NCBI RefSeq assembly: GCF_000411155.1
Contig: NZ_KE150267.1
Coordinates: 133,220 to 189,209, forward strand
Source: Gleimia europaea ACS-120-V-Col10b
Lineage (GTDB): Bacteria > Actinomycetota > Actinomycetes > Actinomycetales > Actinomycetaceae
DNA length: 55,990 nucleotides
Direction of reading: 5' to 3'
Each line of letters opens with the position of its first letter. The first letter of the stretch is position 1. The notes under the pieces are model-generated. The model was not told the DNA's origin, searched no databases, and was given only the letters and a program-made list of their open reading frames with translations. Made by a program: the position numbers and the translations under genes. Shown here in pieces: positions 35,535 to 47,071 of this stretch.

Positions 35535-35562
35535 TTGCAATGGTTATTGAGCCTGTATTGCA
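35535..35562. promoter_or_regulatory. Inverted repeat upstream of sugar ABC genes, operator candidate
   Basis: TGCAAT (35536-35541) and ATTGCA (35557-35562) are perfect inverted half-sites 21 nt centre to centre, two helical turns apart, 115 nt before the sugar-binding lipoprotein gene. It could be a repressor site (LacI/GntR/ROK-like); no regulator is adjacent. Confidence 0.3.
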
Positions 35563-35676
35563 TTAAGGTAACGACTGCTTTAACGGCGTATTCTGTCCTG
35601 TAGCGGCGTTGTAGTCTGACATCAGCTCTTTGATTAGAGGGCATGGTTTCATATGCAGTACTTCGAAGGAGAAGTT

Positions 35677-36984
35677 ATGAAGCGGATTGCAGCATTTGCT
35701 GGATTTGCGGCTGTTAGCTTGATGCTTGCCGCATGTGGTGGCGGTGCACAGCAAGGCTCTGGGACTGAAAACACTGGTTCGGGTGAGTCCGCAGCAAGCG
35801 GCGAGGTCTCGGTAGTTACTTGGTGGGAGGCCGGTTCTGAGAAGGACGGCCGTGACGCACTGGTTAAGGTGTTTGAAGAAGAGCATCCTGATTTCATGTT
35901 CAAGAACGCGGCGGTTGCCGGTGGCGGCGGATCGCAGGCTAAGCAGAAGCTTGCGGCTGACCTAGCGGCAAAGAACCCGCCGGACACGTTCCAAGCGCAT
36001 GCTGGTGCTGAGCTCACCGACTACATTGATGCAATGCAGATCGAGGACGTCTCGGCACTGTATGACGAGTTCAACCTTCGCGACGCCTTCCCTGATACGC
36101 TCATTGATCGCCTCACTGTTGACGGCAAGATCTACTCGGTTCCGTCCAACATTCACCGCGCGAATGTTGTGTGGGCAAACAAGGCCGTCCTTGAAGAGGC
36201 CGGGCTTGATCCGGCGAAGCCCGCAACTGACATTGAGGGCTGGATTGCGGACATGGAGAAGGTAAAGGCTGCCGGCAAGGTGCCAATCACGGTTGGTATG
36301 GCCTGGACTCAGCTTGAGCTTCTCGAGTCTGTTCTCATGGCTGATCTTGGTGCAGATGCTTACAACGGTCTCTTCGATGGATCTACGGATTGGGCTTCGG
36401 CTGAGGTTACGAAGTCGCTTGAGCACTACTCGAAAATCATTGATCTAGCTGACAAGTCCTACTTGAATGAGGACTGGGAGCCGGCCATGAACCCGGTCAT
36501 CACCGGCGAGGCTGCCTACAATGTGATGGGTGACTGGGCTATCGCCAGCTTTGAGGCGGCGGGCAAGAAGTACAACGAGGACTACGTCGCATTCCCGGTT
36601 CCGGGTTCGGACGGCATCTTCGACTTCCTTGCTGACTCGTTCACGTTGCCGGTAGGTGCGAAGAACGTTGACGGCGCTAAGGCTTGGTTGCAGACCATTT
36701 CCGGCAAGCCCGGCCAGATTGCGTTCAACACGATTAAGGGCTCCATCCCGGCCCGTTCAGACCTAACTGATGACGAGGTCAAGCAGTTTGGTGAGTACCA
36801 GCAGGATGCTATGAAATCTTTCGCTGAAGACACGATTGTTTCTTCCATCGCTCATGGTGCTGCAGTTCCAGTTGCGGTATCAAACGATATGAACGCTGCG
36901 TGCGCGAAGTTCGCGCAGGGAGCTTCCGATGTTGCGGGCTTCCAGGCTGAGCTTGTCAAGGCGGCAGCACCGCTGTCCAAGTAG
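35677..36984 (+). CDS. Sugar ABC transporter substrate-binding lipoprotein (glucose/mannose type)
   Basis: 435 residues, family-1 carbohydrate-binding protein. Lipobox LMLAAC (Cys20). EVSVVTWWEAGSEKDG at the start of the mature domain and YSVPSNIHRANVVWANKAVLEEAGLDP are characteristic of the glucose/mannose-binding GtsA-like group. Ligand specificity is inferred. ATG 35677 has AAGGAG 5 nt upstream; the in-frame ATG at 35653 is an alternative. Followed by an intercistronic hairpin and two permease genes. Confidence 0.86.
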   Translation: MKRIAAFAGFAAVSLMLAACGGGAQQGSGTENTGSGESAASGEVSVVTWWEAGSEKDGRDALVKVFEEEHPDFMFKNAAVAGGGGSQAKQKLAADLAAKNPPDTFQAHAGAELTDYIDAMQIEDVSALYDEFNLRDAFPDTLIDRLTVDGKIYSVPSNIHRANVVWANKAVLEEAGLDPAKPATDIEGWIADMEKVKAAGKVPITVGMAWTQLELLESVLMADLGADAYNGLFDGSTDWASAEVTKSLEHYSKIIDLADKSYLNEDWEPAMNPVITGEAAYNVMGDWAIASFEAAGKKYNEDYVAFPVPGSDGIFDFLADSFTLPVGAKNVDGAKAWLQTISGKPGQIAFNTIKGSIPARSDLTDDEVKQFGEYQQDAMKSFAEDTIVSSIAHGAAVPVAVSNDMNAACAKFAQGASDVAGFQAELVKAAAPLSK

Positions 36985-37004
36985 CTCGATTATCGCAATA
37001 GCGG

Positions 37005-37037
37005 TGAGCGGGTGGCGGTCTGTCCGTCACCCGCTCA
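37005..37037 (+). terminator. Intercistronic hairpin between sugar-binding and permease genes
   Basis: A 14-bp stem (37005-37018 with 37024-37037, one G-T pair, loop TCTGT) lies just before the ribosome site of the first permease. No T-run follows. Such hairpins usually raise the level of the binding-protein message relative to the permease message by partial termination or 3'-end protection. Confidence 0.65.
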
Positions 37038-37049
37038 TTGGAGGAAAGA

Positions 37050-37973
37050 ATGGCCCCTAAGAAAAAACGCAACGCAAAGTCGTGGTGGCGCAAGTATGGT
37101 CCGCCGCTACTACTGATTTCGCCTTCGATCATCCTGGTGGGAATTTTTGTTTATGGATTGATCGCCGCGAACACCATCACATCGATGCGCGACGCGCACA
37201 CTGTCGCGCAATATAACGGTGCTAGACAAACCAGTTTTGTTGGCTTTGAGAACTACGCCTACCTGTTTGGTGATCCAGACTTCCAGCACTCTTTGATTAA
37301 TCTTCTGCTGTTCACGGCAGCGTTCCTGCTCGGTACCCTCATTCTGGGGTTCCTCTGGGCTTGGCTACTTGAGCGCCCCATTAAGGGTGAAGGTATTTTT
37401 CGCTCTATCTTCCTTTTCCCGATGGCGGTTTCATTTATTGCTTCGGGTGTTGTATGGAAGTGGCTACTGAACCCGGGCATGGGCGATCAAGCTAAGGGGC
37501 TGAATCGCCTGTTCCAGATGCTCGGACTGGGTTTCCTCGAAAACTCATGGACTTCTAACATCACGTTTGGCGTGCTAGCAGTTGCGATCCCCGCAATTTG
37601 GCAGCTGTCAGGTTACGTGATGGCTCTCTTCTTGGCTGGCTTCAGGGGGATCAGCGATGACCTGCGTGAGGCGGCCCGCGTCGACGGTGCCAGCGAGTGG
37701 CAACTTTACAAGCACATCATCTTCCCGCAACTGTCGGCCGTGGCCCTTTCGGCAGTGATCATTATCGGCCATATGGCGCTTAAATCGTTTGACCTCATCA
37801 TGGCCGTTACGGATCAGCTCACGTACTCCACTAAGGTCCCCGCGATCGATATGTACAACTACATGACTTCGGGTGATTACTCCAATGCTGCGGCGGTCGG
37901 AACGATCCTTCTGGTGATAGTCGCTATCTTGGTCGTGCCGTACTTGATCCACGACGCGAAGAAGAGGAAGTGA
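37050..37973 (+). CDS. Sugar ABC transporter permease 1 (MalF/GtsB type)
   Basis: 307 residues, six transmembrane helices. The cytoplasmic coupling motif EAARVDGASEWQLYKHIIFPQL fits the EAA-loop consensus. ATG 37050 has GGAGGAA upstream. Sits 2 bases before the next permease gene; forms the inner-membrane channel with it. Confidence 0.88.
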   Translation: MAPKKKRNAKSWWRKYGPPLLLISPSIILVGIFVYGLIAANTITSMRDAHTVAQYNGARQTSFVGFENYAYLFGDPDFQHSLINLLLFTAAFLLGTLILGFLWAWLLERPIKGEGIFRSIFLFPMAVSFIASGVVWKWLLNPGMGDQAKGLNRLFQMLGLGFLENSWTSNITFGVLAVAIPAIWQLSGYVMALFLAGFRGISDDLREAARVDGASEWQLYKHIIFPQLSAVALSAVIIIGHMALKSFDLIMAVTDQLTYSTKVPAIDMYNYMTSGDYSNAAAVGTILLVIVAILVVPYLIHDAKKRK

Positions 37974-37974
37974 C

Positions 37975-38850
37975 ATGACCACTCAGATTAAGAACGCTTT
38001 GCCGGCCGCGAATCCGAACGTGGTGAAGAAGGGCAGTCCGATAACTACAGCGATTCGCTACGCGCTTTTGATTTTCTTCCTCGCGATGGTGCTGATTCCG
38101 GTTTACGTCCTCTTTGTTACCTCGTTCAAGGGGGCTGCGGAGGCTGATCCTTCACGCACTTGGTATTTGCCCGAGGTGTGGGATGTGCAGAACTGGCAGC
38201 GCGCGTGGGATGCGTTAGCAGCTCCGATCGGCCGTACGTTCCTGCTTGTGATCCCCTCGTCGATTATTTCGGCGATTTTGGGGTCGATGAACGGTTTTGT
38301 ACTTTCGCGCTGGCGTTTTCCGGGTGCGAACGTGGTGTTCACGTTCCTCCTGTTTGGCATGTTTATCCCGTATCAGGCGGTGATGATTCCACTGATGAAG
38401 ATGGTGCTAACTATCGGCCTGCCAAACGGCATCCCTACGCTGATTTTGGCGCACGTGGTTTACGGTATTCCGATCACCACCCTCATTTTCAGGAACTATT
38501 ACGAGTCTGTGCCGGCGGAGCTGATCGAGGCTTCGCGTGTGGACGGTGCGGGCATGCTTCGCACGTATTTCGCAGTGGTACTTCCGATCTCGATTCCCAG
38601 CTTCGTGGTTGTGCTGATTTGGCAATTCACGTCCGCTTGGAATGACTTCCTATTCGCTTTGTTCTTGACAAACACGGAGACGGGCCCGGTTACGCTTTCG
38701 TTGAATAACCTGGCTCACGGTTCGATAATGGCGGATTATGGGGCGTCCATGGCCGGTGCTTTGATTGCGTCTGCTCCTACGTTGATCGTTTACATTCTGC
38801 TTGGAAAATACTTTGTTGGCGGTTTGATGTCTGGTTCGGTTAAGGGCTAG
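37975..38850 (+). CDS. Sugar ABC transporter permease 2 (MalG/GtsC type)
   Basis: 291 residues, six transmembrane helices, EAA loop EASRVDGAGMLRTYFAVVLPIS. Start ATG one base after the stop of permease 1, with AAGAGGAAG upstream. No ATPase gene follows; the downstream side is a terminator and the convergent ligA gene. Energy is probably supplied by a shared MsiK/UgpC-type ATPase encoded elsewhere. Confidence 0.88.
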   Translation: MTTQIKNALPAANPNVVKKGSPITTAIRYALLIFFLAMVLIPVYVLFVTSFKGAAEADPSRTWYLPEVWDVQNWQRAWDALAAPIGRTFLLVIPSSIISAILGSMNGFVLSRWRFPGANVVFTFLLFGMFIPYQAVMIPLMKMVLTIGLPNGIPTLILAHVVYGIPITTLIFRNYYESVPAELIEASRVDGAGMLRTYFAVVLPISIPSFVVVLIWQFTSAWNDFLFALFLTNTETGPVTLSLNNLAHGSIMADYGASMAGALIASAPTLIVYILLGKYFVGGLMSGSVKG

Positions 38851-38891
38851 CCAAGGGATTGCGCCTTCGCGCGGCTGGGCACTATTGCAGT

Positions 38892-38940
38892 TAGCGGCGG
38901 CTTTCGTCCTCTGGGGGAGAAAGCCGCCGCTAGTTTTACA
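38892..38940 (+). terminator. Terminator between sugar ABC genes and ligA
   Basis: 14-bp perfect stem (38892-38905 with 38919-38932) followed by GTTTTACATTG on the plus strand. Lies between convergent genes. Confidence 0.88.
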
Positions 38941-38971
38941 TTGCATTTCGCGTCTGCGCGGCGCAGCTGCT

Positions 38972-41389
<2,418 letters not shown>

Positions 41390-41508
41390 TTAATTCTTAC
41401 CTCAAACCACGGACATAAAAACCGGTAACCATTTCGCTCCATTTCCACAGGTGGGTGACGCGGCTCTGTTTCCCCAACTAGGAGGGGTATTTCGGCTCGT
41501 CGTTGTTG

Positions 41509-44409
41509 ATGACGGCTTTAGTGGAGGCTATGAATGATCTGCTTTCGACCCCGCTTCATGTGCTTTGTATTGCCGGTCCTGACGCTGGTGTGGGCTTCGC
41601 TGTGGGGGATAAGCCGATGATCCTGGGCCGCGGTGGGGACGTACAGGTAACCGATCCGCTTACTTCGCGCAGGCATTTGCGAGTAGAGGGGGTTTACCGT
41701 CGTGGCGAGTTTGAGTTGGCGCTGTACGATCTTGGTTCCGCAAACGGTTTCGCGGTCGGAAAGAAAGTGGCGCTTTTGCCAGGATTTGCGCGGTCGTGGA
41801 TTCTGCTTCGTTCACTGGCGAGGAGGCCGCATGGTTCATCATCGGTTTTGGCATCGGCAACGGTAGTTTCGGGCAGAGTGTTTTGTGTGGGAGGTAACCT
41901 CTGGCAGGTCCGTTCACGCCCCTCGACAATGAACTTACAAAAAGCACTCGAATGGGGTGCCTCCCGGCCCGTGAACAAGCGTGGGCTTTTGCTCCTCCTA
42001 CCCCTATTGTCGTTGGTCTGGCTAGCGGGACGGTTGTTGGGATGGGTGGGAGCACTCACTGTTTTTGCGTTGATAGCATTCGCAATCAGCTACTCTTTGT
42101 TGGCGTTACGAAGTCGACGCAAGCCGGGCTGTCGCTGGGGTATTTTGTATGGTCTGTCAATGCCTGCGCGAGGGCGGGGCGGGGCAGGACGCCCTCCTAC
42201 TGAGAAGAGCTATTCGAGTGGGCTACAGGAGTTCGAAATAGAGTTTTCTGTGGCGCCGTCTTGGACGCAGTATGGTCTTGCGCTGTTGAAATGGTTTGGG
42301 TGCGCGCTCGGTAGGGTTAAGTTTTCGCCAGGCGCCAAGGTCGCAGTTGGCGCAGGAGAATCAGTTGCTTTGTCGCAAACCCAAAACTGGTCCTCGTGGG
42401 TGCTGGCTCAGGCACTCGTGTACGCGCGAGAAGGCGGCATCGATGCGCACATCCTGGAGGATTCGCCGCAAGTGCTAAGGGACGAGGGAGGAGCCGCATT
42501 ACTCACGGTCTTGAACGCTTCGGAAGACGCGGCTGATCATCGCGTCGAGTGTCCACCGGGATTCCCCTTGCACGCCGCGCTGCCAAAAGTTGTGGGCGCA
42601 TCCGAGGCGGCGATGCCCTCTCGCGTTCTCGTCAAGGATTTACCGAAGCCTGAATCTGGACCAGACCTGTCAGTTCCCATAGGCGTGAGCGAGGTTGGCA
42701 TTGAGTTTTTGGATTTGGTGAAGGACGGCCCCCATGCCCTCGTAGCTGGCACAACAGGCTCGGGAAAATCAGAGGCACTTCGCACGTGGATATTGCAAAT
42801 GTGTCGCAAGAAAGACCCGTCGAAGTTGCGGCTGGTGTTGATCGACTACAAGGGCGGGGCGGCATTTCGCGATCTCGCGCAGCTACCTCACGCCGAACAG
42901 CTCTTAACCGACCTATCTCCCGATGACACAGAGCGGGCGATTGCTGGTCTAAGTGCCGAATTACGGGAGAGGGAGGAGGCCCTCGCGGCGCGTCAATTCA
43001 TGAGCGTGGACCAGTGGGAGAAACATAGCCCGCATGATTGCCCGGCGCGCATTGTGTGTGTAATAGACGAGTTCCGCGCGATGATTAGGACCCACCCGGA
43101 CACGTTGGAGAGCCTGATTGATTTGGCGGCACGCGGACGCTCCCTGGGAATCCACCTGATTGCCGCAACGCAAAGCCCTAGCGGTGTTGTTACGCCGTCA
43201 ATGCGTGCAAATCTGACTCTTCGCGTGTGTTTGCGCACGGCTGGCGTGGCTGATTCTCTTGAGATGGTGGCAAGCGGTGCGGCATGCGAACTGCCGCGGG
43301 TGCCCGGCCGCGCGGTGATCGACGCCGGGGAAATGAGGCAGGTGCAGTGGGCTTACTTCCCAGATTTGGAATCGTGTCTGGATTCGTTTCAGCGAGCTGC
43401 GGGCGAGGGCACTATCCCCGCGCTTTGGCGGCCGAAACTGCCTGAGCTGGTTTCTCCAGTTTTCAGTGCAGATTTGGCGCGCGAGGCGGGTTTGACGGGG
43501 ACGGAAGTCACAGCGGTTTTTGGTTGGTTGGATGACGTTGCGGGCAGGGCATATAGGCCGTTGCGGTTAGAGGGCTCTAATGTTGCGGTTGTAACGGATA
43601 CAGGGGACCTTTTGGAAAATGTCGCAGGCGCGTGCGGAGCGCTCTATATCCCGGCTAGCCAGGAGCGGGTTTTTGAAGCTCTGCATCAGATAGATTTTGC
43701 TGCCCGAGCGCGCGTGCCTGTGGTGGTTGAGGACTTAGGTTCGCTTCTTCGCGCCATTGACGGCTCGGGTTTTTCCCAAGGCCAGGAGTGGTTGCGTGCG
43801 TGGCTTGGGCGCGCGGCGGGCGTCGTTGCGGGGGTTAACGCTGATGATTATTCACTGGTGAGGACGTGGCGGCGAACCCTGGTGAACGTGACTGCGCAGC
43901 AGGCCCGTGGTATGGGGCTTCCAAAGGCTGGAGCAAGGGGCTTAATTGCACACCCGTGGGACGAGTTTGAGGGCGCTGCGGTAAGTATTGTTGATTCCGC
44001 AGGTGCCGCTTCGCGTCACGTGACGCCCTCGATTGACCCGACAAGCGGCATCTTAACCCGGGTACAGGAAGCAGCTTTAGCCGCTGAAGTCCCGCGAATC
44101 TCTGCTGTCGTTGACGGGGTAGAGCAACGAGTGTGGATAGTGGGTGAGCTTCCTCCTGATCTGAGAAGCCAGGTCCTCCTTGATGCGGCGAAGAATGGTT
44201 GCGAGGTTGTGGAGGTGGATGAGGTTGCCCTGGTTTCTGGTGGGTATAGGCCCGCTAGGGGAGAGGTCTCGGTGGTGGGTAGCCTTCCGCGACACGTTTT
44301 GCGTTCGGTGTCGTTTCCACTGTTTGTGAAGCTTGGCGTGGTGACAGATGAGACGTGTTGGGCCGGTTGTTGTGAGGTGTGGTACAGAATTGGAGCGTTT
44401 GCGCACTAA
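41509..44409 (+). CDS. FHA-FtsK/SpoIIIE (EssC/EccC-like) membrane ATPase
   Basis: 966 residues. N-terminal FHA domain (about 10-110: MILGRGGDVQVTDPLTSRRHLRVEG...LYDLGSANGFAV), two adjacent transmembrane helices (about 160-205), then an FtsK/SpoIIIE P-loop domain with Walker A GTTGSGKS (about 413-420) and Walker B CVIDEF (about 516), followed by AATQSPSGVVTPSMRANLTLRVCLRT. A second, degenerate ATPase-like segment occupies the C-terminus. The layout recalls EssC/EccC of type VII secretion, but no WxG100 or other Esx genes are nearby. Start uncertain: ATG 41509 chosen; ATG 41530 has GGAGG at only 2 nt. Confidence 0.82.
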   Translation: MTALVEAMNDLLSTPLHVLCIAGPDAGVGFAVGDKPMILGRGGDVQVTDPLTSRRHLRVEGVYRRGEFELALYDLGSANGFAVGKKVALLPGFARSWILLRSLARRPHGSSSVLASATVVSGRVFCVGGNLWQVRSRPSTMNLQKALEWGASRPVNKRGLLLLLPLLSLVWLAGRLLGWVGALTVFALIAFAISYSLLALRSRRKPGCRWGILYGLSMPARGRGGAGRPPTEKSYSSGLQEFEIEFSVAPSWTQYGLALLKWFGCALGRVKFSPGAKVAVGAGESVALSQTQNWSSWVLAQALVYAREGGIDAHILEDSPQVLRDEGGAALLTVLNASEDAADHRVECPPGFPLHAALPKVVGASEAAMPSRVLVKDLPKPESGPDLSVPIGVSEVGIEFLDLVKDGPHALVAGTTGSGKSEALRTWILQMCRKKDPSKLRLVLIDYKGGAAFRDLAQLPHAEQLLTDLSPDDTERAIAGLSAELREREEALAARQFMSVDQWEKHSPHDCPARIVCVIDEFRAMIRTHPDTLESLIDLAARGRSLGIHLIAATQSPSGVVTPSMRANLTLRVCLRTAGVADSLEMVASGAACELPRVPGRAVIDAGEMRQVQWAYFPDLESCLDSFQRAAGEGTIPALWRPKLPELVSPVFSADLAREAGLTGTEVTAVFGWLDDVAGRAYRPLRLEGSNVAVVTDTGDLLENVAGACGALYIPASQERVFEALHQIDFAARARVPVVVEDLGSLLRAIDGSGFSQGQEWLRAWLGRAAGVVAGVNADDYSLVRTWRRTLVNVTAQQARGMGLPKAGARGLIAHPWDEFEGAAVSIVDSAGAASRHVTPSIDPTSGILTRVQEAALAAEVPRISAVVDGVEQRVWIVGELPPDLRSQVLLDAAKNGCEVVEVDEVALVSGGYRPARGEVSVVGSLPRHVLRSVSFPLFVKLGVVTDETCWAGCCEVWYRIGAFAH

Positions 44410-44554
44410 CGTGACTATTCGCACACGCTTCTTTAGTGTGAAACGTTTCTATAACCCTTGTGTAACCTTGCCCAGTAGGTGAGACTAAAGAGCGTCATAA
44501 GAATGTTTTTGTGTGCGCGGGTTTAGCCTGCGTTGTCGCTCTTTAGGAGTATCG

Positions 44555-44803
44555 ATGGATTGGCGTAGTCGCGCGGCGTGTCTGAGTGTTGACCCGGAGC
44601 TATTCTTCCCGATTGGTAACACTGGTCCCGCAATTGCGCAGGCGGCAGAGGCAAAGCAGGTTTGCGCTACTTGCGACGTGCAACAGGTGTGCTTGCAGTG
44701 GGCGTTGGAGAATAACCAGGACGCCGGTGTTTGGGGTGGCATGAGTGAGGATGAGCGTCGCACGCTAAAACGTCGTCGCGCTCGTGTACGTCGCGCTAGC
44801 TAG
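44555..44803 (+). CDS. whiB1: WhiB1-type iron-sulfur transcriptional regulator
   Basis: 82 residues with the four cluster-binding cysteines (Cys9, 37, 40, 46: AAC, VCATC, VC), the PELFFPIGNTGPA signature and the GVWGGMSEDERRTLKRRRAR tail, most like WhiB1 of mycobacteria. WhiB proteins carry a 4Fe-4S cluster, bind region 4 of the principal sigma factor and respond to NO/redox. ATG 44555 with TAGGAGT upstream. A strong terminator follows. Confidence 0.93.
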   Translation: MDWRSRAACLSVDPELFFPIGNTGPAIAQAAEAKQVCATCDVQQVCLQWALENNQDAGVWGGMSEDERRTLKRRRARVRRAS

Positions 44804-44815
44804 TCGTTTAGTTTT

Positions 44816-44860
44816 CGTTGGAGGGCTCAACCAAGTGGTTGAGCCCTCCAACGTGTTTGG
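44816..44860 (+). terminator. Terminator after whiB1
   Basis: Perfect 17-bp stem (44816-44832 with 44837-44853, loop AAGT) followed by TGTTTGG. Placed 13 nt after the whiB1 stop. Confidence 0.88.
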
Positions 44861-44914
44861 TGTGCCGCGCCTCGTTAGTTTGATTTGGCCCCTCTTTTGG
44901 GAGCTTTGGCGCGG

Positions 44915-46180
44915 TTACATGAGGACGCCAAGGGGCTTGAGGAGTTGTTCGACACCTCGTTTTAGGACGGACCGGGCATGCCATTCCTCCTCACGCAGTT
45001 TGGATGAGGTGGTGAGGTCATTTTCAAAGATCGCTTCCATTTGTGCGGCGTGTTCTTCGGACCAGGTCTGGACGTTGATTTCATAGTTTCCGAACATGGA
45101 CAGTCGGTCAATGTTCGCGGTGCCCACGGTTGACCAGCGTCCGTCAACGGTTGCGGTTTTGGCGTGGATCATGGCGTGTTGGTATTGCCAGATTTCGATG
45201 CCGGCGCTGATGAGGTCGTCGTAGTATGCGCGCGATATCCAGTCTGCAACTACGTGGTTTGAGCGTTTGGGGACGAGGACTTTAACTTTGACTCCGCGTT
45301 TTGCCGCATCGACTAGGGAGGCGAGGATTTCCCGGTCGGGGATGAAGTATGCGGATGTGATGAGCGCATGGTCGTTGGCGCGTTCGAGGGCGTCGATGTA
45401 GAGGCCGCGGATCGGGAAGAGCATTTTGTTCGGCTGGTTTAGGGCGGCGTAGATGGAGGCGTTCCATGCGCGTGCTCCTTGGTCGGGGAGTTTGGGCATG
45501 TGGTTCCAGCGTCTTGCGTTCCAGTAGTCTACGAAACCCATTTCGAGTTCCCACACGGCTGGTCCTTGGATGCGCACGTGCGTGTCTCGCCATTCTGCTT
45601 TGTAGAGTGTGCCGATGTTGTAGCCGCCAACAAAGCCGATTTTGCCGTCGGTGACGAGGATTTTTCGGTGGTCTCGTCCGGTTTTACGGGGGTTTAGGGT
45701 GATTACGCCGGTGCGAATTGCGGGCAGGATGATGACGTGCAGGTTGGGGTGTTTGGGGAAGCGTTTGAAGGCGGGGTTGACAACGAGGTTGCCGAAGCCG
45801 TCGAAGGCGCAAAACACTTGGACGCCGCGGTGTGCAGCGCGGATGAGTGCTTGTTTGAAACGTTGGCCGACTTTATCTGATTTCCAGATGAAGGTTTCGA
45901 AGTAGATGTAGTCGGTGGCGTTTTCGATTGCTTCAAGCATGTCGGAGTATAGGGAGCTGCCTTCCGTGTATGTGCGGATGGTGTTGTCTCCCAGGTTTGT
46001 GTCCAGCGGGGGGAGGGCGGGGAAGCCACCGCCTCCGGGGGCACGTCGTTTGCGGACTTCATCGACGGCTGTGAGCGTGATGACGGCCGCGATCTGTGCG
46101 CTGACGGTGGTGATGCCGGCGATTTTGGCGGCTCGTAGCGCTTGGTTCGGATTGAGTAGGTTCTTCCCGCGTTTCCTCAT
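44915..46180 (-). CDS. Cardiolipin synthase-like phospholipase D family protein
   Basis: 421 residues with one N-terminal hydrophobic helix (about 15-40) and two HKD motifs: RDHRKILVTDGKIGFVGG and IHAKTATVDGRWSTVGTANIDRLS. The arrangement is that of ClsA-type cardiolipin synthases, which condense two phosphatidylglycerols at the membrane. No strong ribosome site is visible at the ATG. Convergent with whiB1. Confidence 0.85.
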   Translation of the reverse strand: MRKRGKNLLNPNQALRAAKIAGITTVSAQIAAVITLTAVDEVRKRRAPGGGGFPALPPLDTNLGDNTIRTYTEGSSLYSDMLEAIENATDYIYFETFIWKSDKVGQRFKQALIRAAHRGVQVFCAFDGFGNLVVNPAFKRFPKHPNLHVIILPAIRTGVITLNPRKTGRDHRKILVTDGKIGFVGGYNIGTLYKAEWRDTHVRIQGPAVWELEMGFVDYWNARRWNHMPKLPDQGARAWNASIYAALNQPNKMLFPIRGLYIDALERANDHALITSAYFIPDREILASLVDAAKRGVKVKVLVPKRSNHVVADWISRAYYDDLISAGIEIWQYQHAMIHAKTATVDGRWSTVGTANIDRLSMFGNYEINVQTWSEEHAAQMEAIFENDLTTSSKLREEEWHARSVLKRGVEQLLKPLGVLM

Positions 46181-46239
46181 GCCCTCACTTTAGTGCAGGG
46201 TCGAAGATGACGCGGCCCACCGCGATAAGTGCCCCCCAA

Positions 46240-46645
46240 TCCAGGTGCCCGACCCAAATTGCCATCGCTTGTAGTCCGCGTTTACCGCCCTATTGTGTCC
46301 CCGACCTGAACTGTCGCTTCGCGTTTGCGGCCCGTCCAGGTGCCCGACCCAAAGTGTCCCGTGGGCGGAGCTGGTCTTTGGAGAAAAGGATTTGCACCGC
46401 AATGGGAACCCAAATTCGCGTCCGTGAGGGTAACTGCCTGAAAGGACCGCCTAATCTGCCATTTCGTGTCTGAATACTGCGCGAGGTTGCCTCGAGAACC
46501 CCGTCCGTGAGGGTAACTGCCTAAAAGTGGTGCTGGTTTGGCCACTTCGGGTCTGAATACCGTAAGGAGTAGTCTGCAGACTCGCATCCGTGAGGGGAAG
46601 TGTATGAAAGCGCCGCCTAATCTGCCACTTTGGGTCTGAATCGTT
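46240..46645 (+). repeat. 83-nt-period intergenic repeat, array I (3 forward units plus reverse fragments)
   Basis: Forward GTGAGGG starts at 46424, 46507 and 46590 (spacing 83, 83) with TGTCTGA/GGTCTGA cores at 46467, 46550, 46633. Upstream, the sequence CCAGGTGCCCGACCCAAA occurs at 46241 and 46336 (95 nt apart), with GACCTGAACTGTC at 46303, all resembling reversed box 2. This is a junction of opposed repeat orientations. Confidence 0.8.
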
Positions 46646-46760
46646 GCACATCCCCACCGCCACCTTCAAGCCCGCCCCGTGTTTTGCCTGAAAAAGCGCT
46701 ATTTTCGCCTTGTTTGGGGATTTTTTTGGACATGTTTCGCTCCGGTGTTTTTCGGGGTTT

Positions 46761-46772
46761 TATACTGGGGGC
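46761..46772 (+). promoter_or_regulatory. -10 element of a leaderless gatCAB promoter
   Basis: TATACT (46761-46766) lies exactly 6 nt before the gatC ATG, and there is no Shine-Dalgarno. I find no convincing -35 hexamer at 16-18 nt. Confidence 0.5.
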
Positions 46773-47069
46773 ATGTCGAATATTTCTAGGGAAGAAGTCG
46801 CCCGTATTGCAAAAGTGGCTCATATTGTCCTGACCGATGAAGAGACGACCCAGTTCGCTCGTGATCTTGGTGCGTTGGAGGAGCGTTTGGAGCGCCTCGC
46901 AGCGTGGGAGACGCAGGGTGTGGCGGAGACGGTTAATCCGATTCCTTTGGTTAACGTGTGGCGTGATGACGAGGTTGGTCAGACGCTGGATCGTGAAGAG
47001 GTTTTGGCGCAGGCGCCTGCGGCTGAGGATGGCATGTTCCAGGTTCCGCAGATTTTGGGTGAGGAGTAA
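46773..47069 (+). CDS. gatC: Aspartyl/glutamyl-tRNA amidotransferase subunit C
   Basis: 98 residues, complete GatC. Landmarks: [21 protein letters not shown] near the start, and [14 protein letters not shown]. It bridges GatA and GatB in the amidotransferase that converts Glu-tRNA(Gln) and Asp-tRNA(Asn). Start ATG 46773 appears leaderless. Spacing of 2 nt to gatA shows co-expression. Confidence 0.93.
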   Translation: MSNISREEVARIAKVAHIVLTDEETTQFARDLGALEERLERLAAWETQGVAETVNPIPLVNVWRDDEVGQTLDREEVLAQAPAAEDGMFQVPQILGEE

Positions 47070-47071
47070 TT

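Noticed and set aside
46241..46353. Insertion-sequence remnant at the CCAGGTGCCCGACCCAAA pair
   Set aside because: No inverted ends, target duplication or transposase fragment; better explained as members of the intergenic repeat family.
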